Assembly (NCBI RefSeq): GCF_000513275.1
Contig: NZ_CBVJ010000128.1
Coordinates: forward strand, 1-64,000
Direction of reading: 5' to 3'
DNA length: 64,000 nt
From: Paenibacillus gorillae
GTDB lineage: Bacteria; Bacillota; Bacilli; Paenibacillales; Paenibacillaceae
The notes under the pieces were generated by a model, which ran no database searches, was not told where the DNA came from, and saw only the letters and a list, made by a program, of their open reading frames with translations. The translations under genes were made by a program, and so were the position numbers. Below, one piece after another: positions 51,462 through 60,168 of the stretch (positions within the stretch are counted from its first letter, which is position 1; each line of letters starts with the position of its first letter).

Positions 51462-52862
51462 TCAAGTATCACTTAGGAGCTGCACCCATCCTGTTGGAGT
51501 AATGTTTTTCACCGTATAATCTTTGCCATTATACTTCACTTTCTGACCCTGCAAGACCTGAACTCCATCGTTCAGCTTTAACGATACATCGACATTCCAG
51601 CTTGGATTCGGTGTTCGGGTACTAGAGACGTCAGCAGGTTGAATCGTGACTGCTTTGGGAGCCAGTTTCCGGCGCTTAAAGGACTGGAAGGGCCCTACCA
51701 GATCATCCTTCAGCATCTCACTATAGCTGCGTTTCTTGCCACGCCCGGGTTTTACAGCTTCATCAAACAGCTCTACGGCACGAGAGAGACCGTCAACATA
51801 ATTTTCATGACTGATGTTCATCGAGGACTGCGTCGGATGCGGGTCATTGCTGCCAGTCCCAATATTTTGTTCCATTAGCTGGCCGCTAACCTTGCTGTCC
51901 GTATGACTGGAAGCACCCGGGTGCAGCGCCTTCAGCTGTCCTTTGCCTTTATACAGCACCCTCTCGAACGAATTGCCGTTCTTCATAGCCTCAATTGCAG
52001 CGGTGTATAAGGAAAGAGCATAGTCTGTACGGTACCCCTCGGTTACCGTGAGTACGGCGAACAGCTCATTCATTTTAGCTTGCACACGGTCCGAATATTT
52101 ACCGTCCGGATAATCGGTGCCTTTATGGAATTTCTGATAGATATCAGTGGCAACATCCTTAGCGCTGTGCCCTTCCAGCTCACTCACTACATGCAGATAA
52201 CTTCCTTGTTTTCCCTCCGCCTTCAAATCTCCCTTTACCCTTTCCGGCATATAGCCTTCTTTCTGCTTTTTGTCGGATTGAACTAAAGCATTTTTGCTGG
52301 TCGTCTGCAGTTTGAACTGCGAGCCGCCGCCAGTCATGCGGAATACCGTACCATTTACTTTAATGCCGAATTTGCCGTTCGGATCTTTTTTCAGCACATG
52401 CTTCTTCACCCTCATGGTGTCTCGAATATTGTTAACCCGATATACTTTAAGCGGAGTTGACTGGGTCTGCGCATCCAATTCGGTTTCGGACTCTTCCGCA
52501 CTGGATAAGTCGTCCAATTCAAGGTCGTCTAATATGTCCCTCGTTGGCTGAAGCTTTGACTGAAATTCGTCTTCACCGTCATCATAATAGTCATACTTAC
52601 CTTCAGTCTTCGTAAGGGTCCAACTTGAATTTGATGGCTTTTTGCCCTTCTTCACCTTATGAATTTGCCGTTGAACAACATCACCAGCGGGCTTTGGTAC
52701 ACTTTGAAGCATTTGGAGCGCTGCGCGATTGCCCACGGCCGACTGAAGCTGCATGATTGCTAATGAAGAATTCGGTGGAGCGGCAGTTTTTTGAGCTTCC
52801 TCTATCTCATTGCTCCTTGAAGCATTTCCGCTGGGACGGCGCGTCCCCGAGCTCCTTAACAT
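51462..52862 (-). CDS. Orphan eCIS-effector-like protein of unknown function
   Basis: 466 residues. The N-terminus carries IMQLQSAVGNRAALQMLQS followed by VVQRQ, the LQ..VGNRA..QLLQ element seen at the head of proteins loaded into extracellular contractile injection systems and related DUF4157 proteins; the DUF4157 metallopeptidase-like domain itself is absent. A low-complexity acidic stretch (~100-130) leads to an unrecognised central domain (~130-370). Two basic clusters, GRGKKRSY and FKRRKL, ~20 residues apart, look like a bipartite nuclear-localisation signal. The last ~60 residues (VQVLQGQKVKYNGKDYTV) resemble a small SH3-like beta domain. No sheath, spike or tube genes are in the window. 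Confidence 0.6.
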   Translation of the reverse strand: MLRSSGTRRPSGNASRSNEIEEAQKTAAPPNSSLAIMQLQSAVGNRAALQMLQSVPKPAGDVVQRQIHKVKKGKKPSNSSWTLTKTEGKYDYYDDGEDEFQSKLQPTRDILDDLELDDLSSAEESETELDAQTQSTPLKVYRVNNIRDTMRVKKHVLKKDPNGKFGIKVNGTVFRMTGGGSQFKLQTTSKNALVQSDKKQKEGYMPERVKGDLKAEGKQGSYLHVVSELEGHSAKDVATDIYQKFHKGTDYPDGKYSDRVQAKMNELFAVLTVTEGYRTDYALSLYTAAIEAMKNGNSFERVLYKGKGQLKALHPGASSHTDSKVSGQLMEQNIGTGSNDPHPTQSSMNISHENYVDGLSRAVELFDEAVKPGRGKKRSYSEMLKDDLVGPFQSFKRRKLAPKAVTIQPADVSSTRTPNPSWNVDVSLKLNDGVQVLQGQKVKYNGKDYTVKNITPTGWVQLLSDT

Positions 52863-52945
52863 TCAGTCACCTCTTTGTACAATTTGTCTATATTATACCA
52901 AATATTGATAGTTATTAAGAGGTATTCTCCTGCTGCCTGCAACTA

Positions 52946-52986
52946 AAAAGAGTCAGAAGCGGCTCGTTGGCAGCAACTGACTCTTT
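52946..52986 (-). terminator. Rho-independent terminator of the trpB gene
   Basis: Stem AAAGAGTCAG / CTGACTCTTT with a 20-nt loop, followed by TTTTTAG on the minus strand, 46 bp after the stop. Confidence 0.7.
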
Positions 52987-53031
52987 CTGTTGGTTGTATT
53001 TCAATTACGGCAGTTATTCATCTCTTACAGC

Positions 53032-54198
53032 TTACTTCTGAAGCATGTGAAACACTTGCTCGACATCCTTATCGCCGCGGCCGGACAAGTTCACGATAAT
53101 AATCTGGTCTCTGGTCATCGTTGGAGCGAGCTTCTTCGCATGTGCTACAGCATGCGCGCTCTCCAGCGCAGGGATAATTCCCTCCGTACGGGAAAGCTCC
53201 TGGAAGGCATCCAGCACTTCCTGATTCGTCACCGTTGCATATTCCGCACGGCCTGACACCTTCAGATGGCTATGCTCCGGCCCAATGCCCGGGTAATCGA
53301 GCCCCGCCGCAATCGAATAGGTTTTTTTCGGCTGACCCTCTTCATCCAGCAGCACTAAACATTTGAAGCCGTGGAGAACGCTTGGAACGCCTTCTGTCAA
53401 AGAAGGTGCTTGGTCAGGCTCAACTCCGATCAGTCGAACGCTTGGTTCATCGATATAATGGGCGAACGCACCGATTGCATTGCTGCCGCCGCCTGCGCAA
53501 GCCACGATTGCATCCGGCAATCGGCCCTCTTTCTCTAGAATCTGCCGTTTGGACTCTTCACTTATAATCGACTGGAAATGCTTAACCATCGTAGGGAACG
53601 GATGCGGTCCAACAGCGGAACCGAGCAAGTAGAACGTATTCTGATAGTTCCGGACAAGATCGTCCAGCGCTTCATCCACCGCGTCCTTCAACCGGCCTTG
53701 ACCTTTGTTTACCGGAACGACCGTTGCGCCAAGCAATTCCATACGGAACACGTTCAGCGCTTGACGGCGCGTATCCTCTGCCCCCATGTAAATGACGCAT
53801 TCCATTTCAAACATAGCGCAGGCTGTCGCTGTCGCAACACCGTGCTGACCGGCACCTGTCTCAGCAATAATCCGCTTCGCGCCCATACGCTTCGCAAGCA
53901 GAATCTGGCCGATTGCATTGTTGATTTTATGCGCACCCGTGTGGTTCAAATCCTCGCGTTTGAGATAAATCTTAGCGCCGCCCCAAGCATCGGACAACCG
54001 CTCCGCATACGTCAGCGGATTCTCACGGCCAACGTATTCACGCAAATAGTAACGGAGTTCTTCCTGAAATTCTGGATCTTCCTTGTACCTGTTAAATTGT
54101 TCCGTTAAATAATTCAGCACCTCTTGCAGTTCCGGCGGCACGAAGCTGCCCCCGAACTCCCCGAAATAACCCTCTTGCTGCTGCAACAGTTCACTCAT
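53032..54198 (-). CDS. trpB: Tryptophan synthase beta chain (orphan copy)
   Basis: 388 residues, standard TrpB1 length. PLP-binding Lys91 in HTGAHKINNAIGQ, the Gly-rich phosphate site CAGGGSNAIGAF, ETGAGQHGVATA, and the C-terminal IPALESAHAVAHA are all intact. It joins indole and serine to give tryptophan and water, normally with TrpA. Here it stands alone: no trpA, trpC or other trp gene is near, so it may be a second copy or a relocated sole copy. No T-box or convincing TRAP site is seen upstream. Confidence 0.95.
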   Translation of the reverse strand: MSELLQQQEGYFGEFGGSFVPPELQEVLNYLTEQFNRYKEDPEFQEELRYYLREYVGRENPLTYAERLSDAWGGAKIYLKREDLNHTGAHKINNAIGQILLAKRMGAKRIIAETGAGQHGVATATACAMFEMECVIYMGAEDTRRQALNVFRMELLGATVVPVNKGQGRLKDAVDEALDDLVRNYQNTFYLLGSAVGPHPFPTMVKHFQSIISEESKRQILEKEGRLPDAIVACAGGGSNAIGAFAHYIDEPSVRLIGVEPDQAPSLTEGVPSVLHGFKCLVLLDEEGQPKKTYSIAAGLDYPGIGPEHSHLKVSGRAEYATVTNQEVLDAFQELSRTEGIIPALESAHAVAHAKKLAPTMTRDQIIIVNLSGRGDKDVEQVFHMLQK

Positions 54199-54391
54199 AT
54201 TGTAAGCGCCTCCATTAATAAAATAGCGATTGCCTAATCTAACTCTATCGTATCATAAATTTTGGCTTTTGAAAGATTAGGAGAAGGCTATTTTTAATGA
54301 ACTTCAAGAGGCATTTATAGAGGAAATCCCAGCTAGCTGGCAGAAATATTGTACATGCTGTCTTACAAATAATGAATAGGAGTGAACGTCC

Positions 54392-54781
54392 ATGACAACA
54401 TCATTCAAAATTACAGGGATTGAACAAATATCGATTCCAGTCCGCGACATAAAAGCAGCCGTATCCTTCTATCAGAACATTCTGGAGCTGCAGCTCTTGT
54501 TTGAAGTTCCCAATATGGCCTTCTTTGCCTGCAGCGGCATTCAACTGATGCTGGCCGTACCGGAGAAGCCCGAGTTCAATCATCCAAGCTCTACTTTCTA
54601 TTTCAAGGTTGAGAACATTAATGATGCCTTCGATACTTTATCGGAGCGCGGCGTTTCCTTTGCAGGCAAGCCTCATAAAGTTGTCGAGATGAATGATAGT
54701 GAGACTTGGATGGCATTCTTTTACGATCCGGATCGGAATCTGCATGCTCTCACGAGCCAAGTGCAAATCTCCCGGCACTAG
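54392..54781 (+). CDS. VOC-superfamily (glyoxalase/bleomycin resistance-like) protein
   Basis: 129 residues: one complete vicinal-oxygen-chelate unit, beginning EQISIPVRDIKAAVSFYQ and ending FYDPDRNLHALTSQV, with two beta-alpha-beta-beta-beta modules. The metal-ligand positions appear as Gln (first strand, EQIS), with the D/E side in PDRNLHAL and less clear at the other sites, so it may be an enzyme or a binding protein. Substrate unknown; relatives break down or sequester toxic compounds. Single gene; 54199-54391 upstream holds only promoter sequence. Confidence 0.88.
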   Translation: MTTSFKITGIEQISIPVRDIKAAVSFYQNILELQLLFEVPNMAFFACSGIQLMLAVPEKPEFNHPSSTFYFKVENINDAFDTLSERGVSFAGKPHKVVEMNDSETWMAFFYDPDRNLHALTSQVQISRH

Positions 54782-54806
54782 GAGCAAGCTGGCAGAGGCA
54801 TCCGGG

Positions 54807-55358
54807 TTATAGAGACCGGTTGGAAAATCTGAATATCAGCTTTTCACCATCGATTGTTGGCCCTGACCGTTCCTCATAATTTCCATTTGTATAATGAGAG
54901 ACGGTCCTGCGCCAAAACCTTTGCCCAACGGTATTTCGCTCAGACGGGTTCGTAAACAGCTCCCATTGGCCGGTGAACCGCTGGAATATGCTCGTAATCG
55001 CGAATTGAGCATGCCCATGGCCTCTAAACGGCTGCAGCATAAAAAAGTCATTCACAAAATAGTCCACATCCGGCGAACAATACGGAGGCGCAGCAATAAG
55101 TGCAAAACCCGCCGGTCTATTGTCCGCTGCAATCAGATAGGGAAAAAGAGCGTTTGGATGCTCCCACCATATGTTCTGAACTTCGTATTGGTCATTTAGA
55201 GTGACATAATGATCGCTGTCCTCAAATATTCCGTGCTTATTGGGCGTATGCCCCGAAACGAGTCCATAATGGCCAGACAAATCATGCAAATATAATGGAT
55301 ACATATTTTTAATGATATAGGCGTTGGTTTTGTCAGTTAATTTAACTTCAATGTTCAT
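54807..55358 (-). CDS. GNAT family N-acetyltransferase
   Basis: 183 residues from ATG 55358, which lies inside the last codons of the upstream kinase-like gene (11-base overlap) with a ribosome site TAGGAGG. The GNAT parts are DYFVNDFFMLQPFRGHGHAQFA (acetyl-CoA loop QPFRGHGHA) and a late R-type strand. The N-terminal MYPLYLHDLSGHYG pattern belongs to a subgroup of predicted acetyltransferases (often annotated just as GNAT). Substrate is unknown. Translationally coupled with the aminoglycoside-phosphotransferase-fold gene, so they may act on one compound. Confidence 0.82.
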   Translation of the reverse strand: MNIEVKLTDKTNAYIIKNMYPLYLHDLSGHYGLVSGHTPNKHGIFEDSDHYVTLNDQYEVQNIWWEHPNALFPYLIAADNRPAGFALIAAPPYCSPDVDYFVNDFFMLQPFRGHGHAQFAITSIFQRFTGQWELFTNPSERNTVGQRFWRRTVSHYTNGNYEERSGPTIDGEKLIFRFSNRSL

Positions 55359-56400
55359 ATGTGGTGCCTCCTATAGGAGACCGGTCAATTTCAACAGGTT
55401 CGATGGTATCGAATAGAAAGGAATGACCTTTTAAAAATTGTCCAATGTACGCTTGGGCGTAAGGCTGCTCATCGATCAAACCGGATGTTTCCCTGGAATC
55501 GGAAGAATGATGGCTGTAATTCCCGATCATACACATGATGAAAAAGCATTCTAACTGCCGTACATATCCCGCTTCCAGCTTTCTGACACTTTCATAGCCT
55601 TGGATCAAAGCCCACCGATGCTTAGGGTACAGCTCTAGCAGCGTGCTTGCCACATCATAAAGGTAATAGCCGTAACCGCATCTGCCGAAATCTATCGGAC
55701 GGGGTTCATCGCCACTAAATACGATATTTCCAGTGTGTAAATCCCCATGAACGAGTCCATAGTTATGCTCAGTCTGCTGCATGACAGCTAGCTCGGATAA
55801 AACCTTTTCAGCAGCTTTTTGGTATTTACCCCAAGCCTCCTCGGATAGAAAGCATGAATAATACTGCTCCAGCTTAACCATCTCTCTGCTAAAACTGTCT
55901 GCGCCCCATGCAGGCCTTGCAAAGTCAGAGGGCGGCACGAAACGTGCAGCAGCCTCATGGAGTCTTCCCATCATTACTCCGATATTATAGACACAGTTGT
56001 CTGTAAATCCCCCGCTTCCATGCTCGCCTTCGATCCATTTCATCATGGTGACATAAGGCCGCCGATAGCCTGCCTCCGTATCGATTTCCACTACATAAGA
56101 GCCATTACGGCTTGCCAGCCCTTCCGGTACATTCAGATCTTCCGACTTGCTCAAGGCTTGAAGCAGCGCAAGTTCGGATCGAATCTCCGCTTCACTCCAT
56201 CGGTCCGAATGAATGCGAAGCAAATAACTTGTCTCCGTATCCGTTTCAACTTTGTACGTTATCGTGTCTGAGAGCTGAATAAATCGGATGCTCTTCCATT
56301 CCACGTCATACAGCAGCAGCGCCGATAAAGTGACTTTCCTCGCTCTCACAAGCAAAGACTGCCTATTCTCATCCGTATCATTTTGAAAAAAATCAATCAT
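55348..56400 (-). CDS. Aminoglycoside phosphotransferase (APH) family protein
   Basis: 350 residues from ATG 56400 with AGGGGGG upstream; a longer frame to 56451 is less likely. Kinase-like APH fold: small lobe with TYKVETDTETSYLLRIH (Lys of the ATP site), then HGDLHTGNIVF near residue 218 with the catalytic Asp, and PIDFGRCGYGYYLYD with the Mg-binding Asp. Members phosphorylate antibiotics, homoserine, choline or other small molecules. This one is closer to the SrkA/HSK-II-like group than to known resistance enzymes as far as can be judged by eye. Confidence 0.88.
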   Translation of the reverse strand: MIDFFQNDTDENRQSLLVRARKVTLSALLLYDVEWKSIRFIQLSDTITYKVETDTETSYLLRIHSDRWSEAEIRSELALLQALSKSEDLNVPEGLASRNGSYVVEIDTEAGYRRPYVTMMKWIEGEHGSGGFTDNCVYNIGVMMGRLHEAAARFVPPSDFARPAWGADSFSREMVKLEQYYSCFLSEEAWGKYQKAAEKVLSELAVMQQTEHNYGLVHGDLHTGNIVFSGDEPRPIDFGRCGYGYYLYDVASTLLELYPKHRWALIQGYESVRKLEAGYVRQLECFFIMCMIGNYSHHSSDSRETSGLIDEQPYAQAYIGQFLKGHSFLFDTIEPVEIDRSPIGGTTYEH

Positions 56401-56637
56401 TCTTGTCCCCCCTGTTATGTGAATACCGACCGCACCAGCTATCTGAATCATTATACAAAGAGCAAGATTGTAAAAATAGGCAGCAAACTTTTAAGAATTG
56501 TTCCTTGTAAAAAAGCCGCCTCACAATTCCCTCCGAGTATCTGTAAGGAAATAACCAGCCTGTACAACATCATGAAGAGAAGCAGCCATACATAAAAATA
56601 GGATAGGAGAATCTGACTTGGAAAGGAGCGGCTTACT

Positions 56638-59157
56638 TTGCCTTTTGTTCTTCGATACAACAACAACGATACAGGTGCCATTACGTTCACCGGCAATACG
56701 CTTGGCCTAAGCCGGTCAAGCACGCCAGGCGTGCCCGGAACGCTCGATATTATCGGGGCATTCGTCACAGTGGACACCGCACAGCAATACGGTACATACC
56801 CGCCGGGCACGACAGCTGATTTCGGGTCTGACAGTGCTGCTGCCCTGCTTAGGTTCCCTGCAGACAGCGTCGTATTGTACGCAGAGCTTGTATGGGGAGG
56901 CACGTACCGCGTATCCGGAGGGATGAACAATTACGTTAATTTCATCAACAAACCGGTAAGTTTGATTACTCCTCAAGGGACAGCTTATTCGGTTGAACCT
57001 GATCCGGCAACTGCACAATCCGCTCGCCGCAATGCAACTTATAATTACGTACGCTCTGCCAATGTCACCTCAATCATTCAATCGGGAGGAGCTGGCTATT
57101 ATACGGCAGGCAAAATCGTCGGCAATATCGACTACGGGTCGAGTACAGGCAATAACTGCGGCTGGACGCTTTGCGTCATTTACGAGAATATGTCCCTTCC
57201 TTTCCGCAACCTGAGTCTTAATGTCGGCATGGTCGAGATAGCATCCAGCTCACCGCCAGTAACGACGACACTGTCAGGCTTCGCCACGCCAACGTCAGGA
57301 CCGGTGACCGGCAGAATGGCGCTCTGCGCGATGGACGGGGATGCGAATAAAACGGGTGACCAAGTCCTGTTTGGCCCTAGCGAAGCTGGCTTAGTCGCAC
57401 TTCAAGGCCCTAATAACTTCTTGAACAATTTTTTTGCTTCGCAAATTAATAACGACGAAGGAGAGCTGGATACGACAGGCACCTTCGGCGACCGCAATCA
57501 AATAAACGGCGTACCAGGCAGCAATATTGTCGGGGGCAGACAGGGCTGGGACATTACGAATGTAGATATTACCCCTACTTTGACGAATGGGCAGACCTCT
57601 GCCGTCTTCCAGCTTCAAACATCCGGGGACGGCTATACGGTCAATTCAGTCGGTATATACATTGATATCAATTCGCCTCGAATCACGATTGTCAAAAGCG
57701 TCGATGCGGTGCTGGCAGAGGTCGGCCAAACGCTAACCTACACGGTCGTCATTATGAACAGCGGCACGGTGCCGGCCGATGCCATGCTGCTGCTGGACAG
57801 CTTGCCTGCTGATACTGAATTCGTACCAGGCAGTGTAACAGTGAATGGTCTATCCGTGCCGGATGCTGATCTCGCAGGAGGCGTTGCACTCGGCTCGCTT
57901 GCGCCGAATTCATCCGTTACGGTCACCTTTGAAGCCATCGTTACTGATGTACCTGAGGAAGAACAGCTTATCAATGACGCAACCGTCGTCTTTCAATACC
58001 AGAGTGTAACGGGCGGGCCAATTCTTTCCGGAGATATGGTATCCAATGAAGTGGTTATACCTGTCATCAATCCGGGAATTGGCATCATTAAGCGGGTAAC
58101 GCCAGATAAAGCGCTGCCCGGGCAAACGGTGTTGTATGAAATTGAGGTCATCAATACAGGTCAGGTGGCACTTACCGGCATTACCGTCTCCGATTCGCTG
58201 CTGGGGCTAAATCAAGGAATACCAGACCTGCAGCCGGACGAGAGCTTTTCGATTCCGTTGAGCTATACGATTCCGCCTGGCACTCTCGCCGGCACCATTA
58301 TTCCGAATACTGCAATAGCCCTCTCCAACCAAGCCGGGCCCGTTGATGCAATAGCTGATGTGCTCGTGCTGCCTGTCTACAATCTATCGCTCGCCAAGAC
58401 CGCAAGCCGCGAGACCGCCTCTCCGGGGGAGACGGTCATCTATACGCTGACTGTCACGAACAGCTCAAATGCACCGCTGACTAATGCAGCAATAAATGAT
58501 CCGTCAATCGGCTTCTCCCAGACGATTGCGTCTCTCAGCCCAGGTGAAAGCCAAACTTTTAATGTATCCTATGGTGTTCCGGAAGGAACGCCGGATGGCA
58601 CCCGCTTCGTCAACGTCGCTTCGGCACGCTCCGATCAGACGCCGACAATCACGGATGAAGCACTTGTCGTGGTCACTGCGGCTCCTCCTGTTACACCGTC
58701 CATCGTTCCTCCGGTATCCCCTGTGCCCCCCGTGGAGCCTGTGGAAGTAGCAAAAAGCGTCTCACCATCTCTAGCCGCAGTCGGGAGTACGATGTCTTAT
58801 ACCCTTACCGTCCGGAATACAACAGGCACTCCACAGGGAGCAGGAGAAGCTGCTGCCGTACTGCAGAACGTCCGATTGTTCGACCGGCTGCCGCAGCAGC
58901 TCCGATTGCTTGCCGATAGTCTGCGTATCAATGCGGTTACGGTCCAGAACGCCGACCCTACGGGCGGCATTCCGCTAGGCACTTTGCAGCCGGGGCAGTC
59001 TGCACGTGTCGCCTTCAAAGCTGTTGTATTGGAGACGCCAGCTGGCGAAACGGTGTCCAATCAAGCTTTTGTCACCTACAATATTCTAGGCTCGAGCACC
59101 GTATCGTCTGCTTCCTCCAACGTGACGACGTTCGAAGTGATGGATGACGATGAGTGA
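56638..59157 (+). CDS. Large DUF11 repeat protein without a signal peptide
   Basis: 839 residues from a TTG at 56638 (AAAGGAG upstream). The N-terminal ~330 residues open PFVLRYNNNDTGAITFTGN and form a beta-rich domain. Four DUF11-type Ig-like repeats follow, starting near 346 (ITIVKSVDAVLAEVGQTLTY), 480 (IGIIKRVTPDKALPGQTVLY), 582 (LSLAKTASRETASPGETVIY) and 701 (VEVAKSVSPSLAAVGSTMSY). Such proteins occur on the surface or spore exosporium of Bacillus/Paenibacillus species. There is no signal peptide, membrane segment or sortase signal, so the export route, if any, is unknown. The ending is short and acidic (MDDDE). Confidence 0.85.
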   Translation: MPFVLRYNNNDTGAITFTGNTLGLSRSSTPGVPGTLDIIGAFVTVDTAQQYGTYPPGTTADFGSDSAAALLRFPADSVVLYAELVWGGTYRVSGGMNNYVNFINKPVSLITPQGTAYSVEPDPATAQSARRNATYNYVRSANVTSIIQSGGAGYYTAGKIVGNIDYGSSTGNNCGWTLCVIYENMSLPFRNLSLNVGMVEIASSSPPVTTTLSGFATPTSGPVTGRMALCAMDGDANKTGDQVLFGPSEAGLVALQGPNNFLNNFFASQINNDEGELDTTGTFGDRNQINGVPGSNIVGGRQGWDITNVDITPTLTNGQTSAVFQLQTSGDGYTVNSVGIYIDINSPRITIVKSVDAVLAEVGQTLTYTVVIMNSGTVPADAMLLLDSLPADTEFVPGSVTVNGLSVPDADLAGGVALGSLAPNSSVTVTFEAIVTDVPEEEQLINDATVVFQYQSVTGGPILSGDMVSNEVVIPVINPGIGIIKRVTPDKALPGQTVLYEIEVINTGQVALTGITVSDSLLGLNQGIPDLQPDESFSIPLSYTIPPGTLAGTIIPNTAIALSNQAGPVDAIADVLVLPVYNLSLAKTASRETASPGETVIYTLTVTNSSNAPLTNAAINDPSIGFSQTIASLSPGESQTFNVSYGVPEGTPDGTRFVNVASARSDQTPTITDEALVVVTAAPPVTPSIVPPVSPVPPVEPVEVAKSVSPSLAAVGSTMSYTLTVRNTTGTPQGAGEAAAVLQNVRLFDRLPQQLRLLADSLRINAVTVQNADPTGGIPLGTLQPGQSARVAFKAVVLETPAGETVSNQAFVTYNILGSSTVSSASSNVTTFEVMDDDE

Positions 59158-59194
59158 AGTGTGCATCCAGTAATCCGGACATTGGGCACAGGAA

Positions 59195-59231
59195 AAAAAG
59201 CGAAGCATCTCCGCGGAGTGCTTCGCTTTTT
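59195..59231. terminator. Bidirectional terminator
   Basis: Stem AAAAAGCGAAGCA / TGCTTCGCTTTTT with loop TCTCCGCGGAG; T-runs on both strands. Serves the DUF11 gene and the convergent dioxygenase gene. Confidence 0.88.
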
Positions 59232-59280
59232 ACCTCGCATACTCAGCTTACAGCATGCTGACCCTGCTTTACTTTCTCGC

Positions 59281-60045
59281 TTAATGCGCCCCTTTGTAAG
59301 CTTTGAAAATCGGATTTTCCCCGCAAACCATAAGTCCCTGCCCCCAGTTCACATGCGTATCTTCGGATGGAAGATCCTCAGGATCGCGGTATTGGAACAG
59401 TACGTTGCGCCGGGTCCGGTTGCTTCGGTTAGGTCCTGAGCCGTGAATCGTCAAATAGTTGAAAAACAGCACATCGCCCGCTTTGGCCGGACAAGGCGTT
59501 CCCATAGAGATCGGGTACTCCTTGTGATTCAGATAATGCTGTCCGATATGTGCAATCGGCCCTGCCTTGTGAGATTGCGGGATGACACTCAGGCAGCCGT
59601 TCAACTCATCCGTATCATCCAAGTGCACGCTGGCTGCCATCATCGTATGCTTTTCATGAGGGAAATACGGCGCGTCTTGATGCATTGGGAATGCAGCGCC
59701 GTTCTCCGGCGGCTTTACGAGCATTTTCGAATGATGAAGCTGTACATTAGGACCGATCAGCTTCGACAGAATCGCCGCCATATTAGGATGGGACAGCGCC
59801 CGAGTAAAGCTCGCATCATGATAATGAACATCATGGAACCCTTTGAGCACCAGCTTCTTCATGTCTTCGGACGGCAAATAGTCGCCCTGCCAGGCCGCAT
59901 TATGATCTAATGCTGTTTTTGCCGCCCGCTCGATAATGCCTTCCATTGCTCCCCGCATGGTCTCGATCTCTTCGGTATTAAAAACGCCTTTCACCAGCAA
60001 ATATCCATTCTCCTGATAAAAGTCTGCTTGCTCCTTCGTAATCAT
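59281..60045 (-). CDS. Phytanoyl-CoA dioxygenase (PhyH) family oxygenase
   Basis: 254 residues. Fe(II)/2-oxoglutarate dioxygenase of the PhyH family: His122-x-Asp124 in MHQDAPYFPH and the distal His201 in LTIHGSGPN are the iron ligands, and Arg near 211-213 (RTRRN) would hold 2-oxoglutarate. It hydroxylates a small molecule using O2 and 2-oxoglutarate; ectoine hydroxylases and secondary-metabolite enzymes are relatives. The AraC gene starts divergently 123 bp away and is the likely regulator. Confidence 0.92.
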   Translation of the reverse strand: MITKEQADFYQENGYLLVKGVFNTEEIETMRGAMEGIIERAAKTALDHNAAWQGDYLPSEDMKKLVLKGFHDVHYHDASFTRALSHPNMAAILSKLIGPNVQLHHSKMLVKPPENGAAFPMHQDAPYFPHEKHTMMAASVHLDDTDELNGCLSVIPQSHKAGPIAHIGQHYLNHKEYPISMGTPCPAKAGDVLFFNYLTIHGSGPNRSNRTRRNVLFQYRDPEDLPSEDTHVNWGQGLMVCGENPIFKAYKGAH

Positions 60046-60168
60046 CGGATCCGCTCCTTCAATCTTGTGATCATTTACTTACGGTGTTATTGTAAAATGA
60101 AATCCGCACCTTCGTATTTGACCGGATCGGACGGTTTTTTGCACAAATTGGACAGAGGGGGAACAGGG

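Noticed and set aside
53578..54108. Plus-strand reading frame of 176 codons inside trpB
   Set aside because: Antisense shadow of trpB with no start signal and unlikely composition.
54199..54260. TAG triplets upstream of trpB resembling a TRAP site
   Set aside because: Only three triplets (TAG-AGT-TAG-AT-TAG on the coding strand) where about eleven are needed; no T-box elements either.
56451..56930. 159-codon minus-strand frame overlapping the start of the DUF11 gene
   Set aside because: Its first part is antisense to the DUF11 coding region; the Ser/Pro/Val-rich sequence is a reverse-strand artefact.
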